64,000 nucleotides of DNA from Burkholderia pseudomultivorans (lineage in GTDB: Bacteria; Pseudomonadota; Gammaproteobacteria; Burkholderiales; Burkholderiaceae): NCBI RefSeq assembly GCF_001718415.1, contig NZ_CP013378.1:1922001-1986000 (forward strand). Reading direction: 5' to 3'. This document shows, in pieces, positions 63,005 to 64,000 of the stretch; position 1 is the first letter of the stretch, and each line of letters opens with the position of its first letter. The notes beneath the pieces were generated by a model. It was not told the origin of the DNA. It did not search any database and saw only the letters and a list, made by a program, of their open reading frames with translations. The position numbers and the translations under genes were made by a program.

Positions 63005-63754
63005 TTACTTGATGGTCTCGAGCTTGCCCTGCGCCGTCTGCGCCGCATTCGATCCCGCGTACTGGGAAACGACCTGCTCGAACGTCTTCTTCGCGGCCGC
63101 TTTCTGGCCTTGTTCGAGCTGGTTCGTGCCGATCGCCACGAGCGCGTCGGCCGCACGCGGATGCTGCGGATACTTGCTGACGATCGCCTGCCACGTCGCC
63201 GTCGAGCCGCGGTAGTCGCGCAGCGCGTATTGCGCATTGCCGAGCCAGTACTGCGCGGTCGGCTGGTACGGGCTCTGCGGATACTTCGCGATGAAACTGC
63301 GGAAAGATGCCGCAGCCGCCTTGAAGTTGCCGTTGCGGAACTGCTGCTGTGCCGCGCTGAGCGCATCCGTTTCACCCGGCTGCACGGTACCTTCGACGCC
63401 GTCGATCGTCGCCTGCTGCGGCTCGAACTTCTTGAGCCGCGTGTCGAGATCCTGGTAGTACTCCTTCTGCTGCCGCTCGAGCGTCGTCAGCCGGTTCGTC
63501 AGGTCCTCGTTCTCGCCGCGCAGCGTCGCGACCTGCTGGTTCAGCTGGTCGAGGCGGGCGGATTGATCGAGGATCGTACGCTGGGCGGCCGACAACTGGC
63601 TGGACAGGTTGTCGCTCTTGCTGCGCAGATCGAGCACGGCGCGGCGCGCCTCGTTGTCGTCGAACATGCCGGCGTGCGCCGGCGCGGCCGACCACGCCGC
63701 GCCGACGACGCAGAACGCTGCGGTTACGCGCAGCCAGGATACACGGTGCGTCAT
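63005..63754 (-). CDS. cpoB: Cell division coordinator CpoB (YbgF)
   Basis: A 249-residue periplasmic Tol-Pal protein. Signal peptide with cleavage after AHA (AAPAHAGMFDD). A coiled coil (about 35-105, DLRSKSDNLSSQLSAAQRTI onwards) makes the trimer, and three tetratricopeptide repeats follow (FRNGNFKAAAASFRSFIAKYP; YQPTAQYWLGNAQYALRDY; HPRAADALVAIGTNQLEQGQ). It couples Tol-Pal action with PBP1B in septum closing. It follows pal by 19 bp. Confidence 0.96.
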   Translation of the reverse strand: MTHRVSWLRVTAAFCVVGAAWSAAPAHAGMFDDNEARRAVLDLRSKSDNLSSQLSAAQRTILDQSARLDQLNQQVATLRGENEDLTNRLTTLERQQKEYYQDLDTRLKKFEPQQATIDGVEGTVQPGETDALSAAQQQFRNGNFKAAAASFRSFIAKYPQSPYQPTAQYWLGNAQYALRDYRGSTATWQAIVSKYPQHPRAADALVAIGTNQLEQGQKAAAKKTFEQVVSQYAGSNAAQTAQGKLETIK

Positions 63755-63773
63755 ACGGCGATTCTTCCGTTAC

Positions 63774-64000
63774 TTACTGTTGATAGACGAGATCGGCGCG
63801 GCGGTTCTGCGCCCACGACGCTTCGTCGTGACCCGTTGCCTGCGGCTTTTCCTTGCCGAGGCTCACCGCTTCCATCTGCGAATCGTTCACGCCGAGCAGC
63901 GACATCGCGCGACGGACCGCTTCCGCACGCTTCTGGCCCAGCGCGAGGTTGTACTCGCTCGTGCCGCGTTCGTCGGTGTTGCCCTGGATCAGCACATGGC
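63774..64000 (-). CDS. pal: Peptidoglycan-associated lipoprotein Pal, C-terminal part
   Basis: The gene is cut by the window edge; about 75 codons are visible. They form the end of the OmpA-like peptidoglycan-binding domain: [20 protein letters not shown], with the D and R that hold diaminopimelate, then ending [10 protein letters not shown]. Pal links the outer membrane to the wall and the Tol complex. The start and lipobox are outside the window. Confidence 0.95.
   Translation of the reverse strand, partial: HVLIQGNTDERGTSEYNLALGQKRAEAVRRAMSLLGVNDSQMEAVSLGKEKPQATGHDEASWAQNRRADLVYQQ

Noticed and set aside
1..64000. CRISPR array or cas genes
   Set aside because: No regularly spaced repeats and no cas-like proteins were found on either strand.

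Overview
The window is high-GC chromosomal DNA of a Burkholderia, most likely a member of the Burkholderia cepacia complex. This rests on the gene order grpE-(thioredoxin-like)-dnaK-dnaJ-pabB/C, the wcb-type capsule genes and the codon use. The species cannot be settled from the sequence alone.

Region 1 (1-19.9 kb) is ordinary core genome. It holds the end of grpE, a thioredoxin-like gene, dnaK (with a sigma-32-like promoter), dnaJ and a fused pabB-pabC. A minus-strand metabolic block follows (panB, a deoxynucleoside kinase, folK, pcnB, a HAD phosphatase, hda), then purM. A short accessory stretch carries a small NTF2-like protein, a TetA/TetR efflux pair with two near-canonical tet operators, and a SymE-like toxin gene overlapping an unknown partner. 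Then come miaA-mutL (overlapping), a DedA membrane protein and an MscS channel.

Region 2 (21-53 kb) is a group-2 (ABC-transporter-dependent) capsule locus of the kps/wcb kind. It encodes KpsC and KpsS (Kdo-linker transferases), the export machine (KpsE-like, outer-membrane lipoprotein, Wzm/KpsM, Wzt/KpsT) and at least five glycosyltransferases. It also has a secreted polysaccharide lyase, UDP-glucose dehydrogenase, and a lipid-making set: a 2542-residue reducing type I polyketide/fatty-acid synthase (WcbR), an alpha-oxoamine synthase (WcbT) and a short-chain reductase. The part from about 26.9 to 41.4 kb is visibly richer in A+T than its flanks and looks horizontally acquired. An IS256-family element with an 8-bp target duplication sits at its right edge, between the variable glycosyltransferases and ugd. 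The most interesting system here is the WcbR-WcbT pair. The synthase ends in an ACP with no thioesterase and lies 7 bp upstream of a PLP enzyme of the family that releases acyl chains by condensing them with an amino acid. With the SDR, this could make a sphingoid-like amino-alcohol lipid tied to the capsule.

Region 3 (53.6-57.0 kb) is the tightly packed rmlBACD operon for dTDP-L-rhamnose, ending in a terminator.

Region 4 (57.6-64 kb) is core or genus-level sequence: a class II glutamine amidotransferase, a carboxymuconolactone-decarboxylase-family gene divergent from an AraC regulator, an orphan TadG-like protein, a YiaA-like membrane protein, tRNA-Lys(UUU) with a terminator, cpoB (ybgF), and the 3' end of pal, cut by the window edge.
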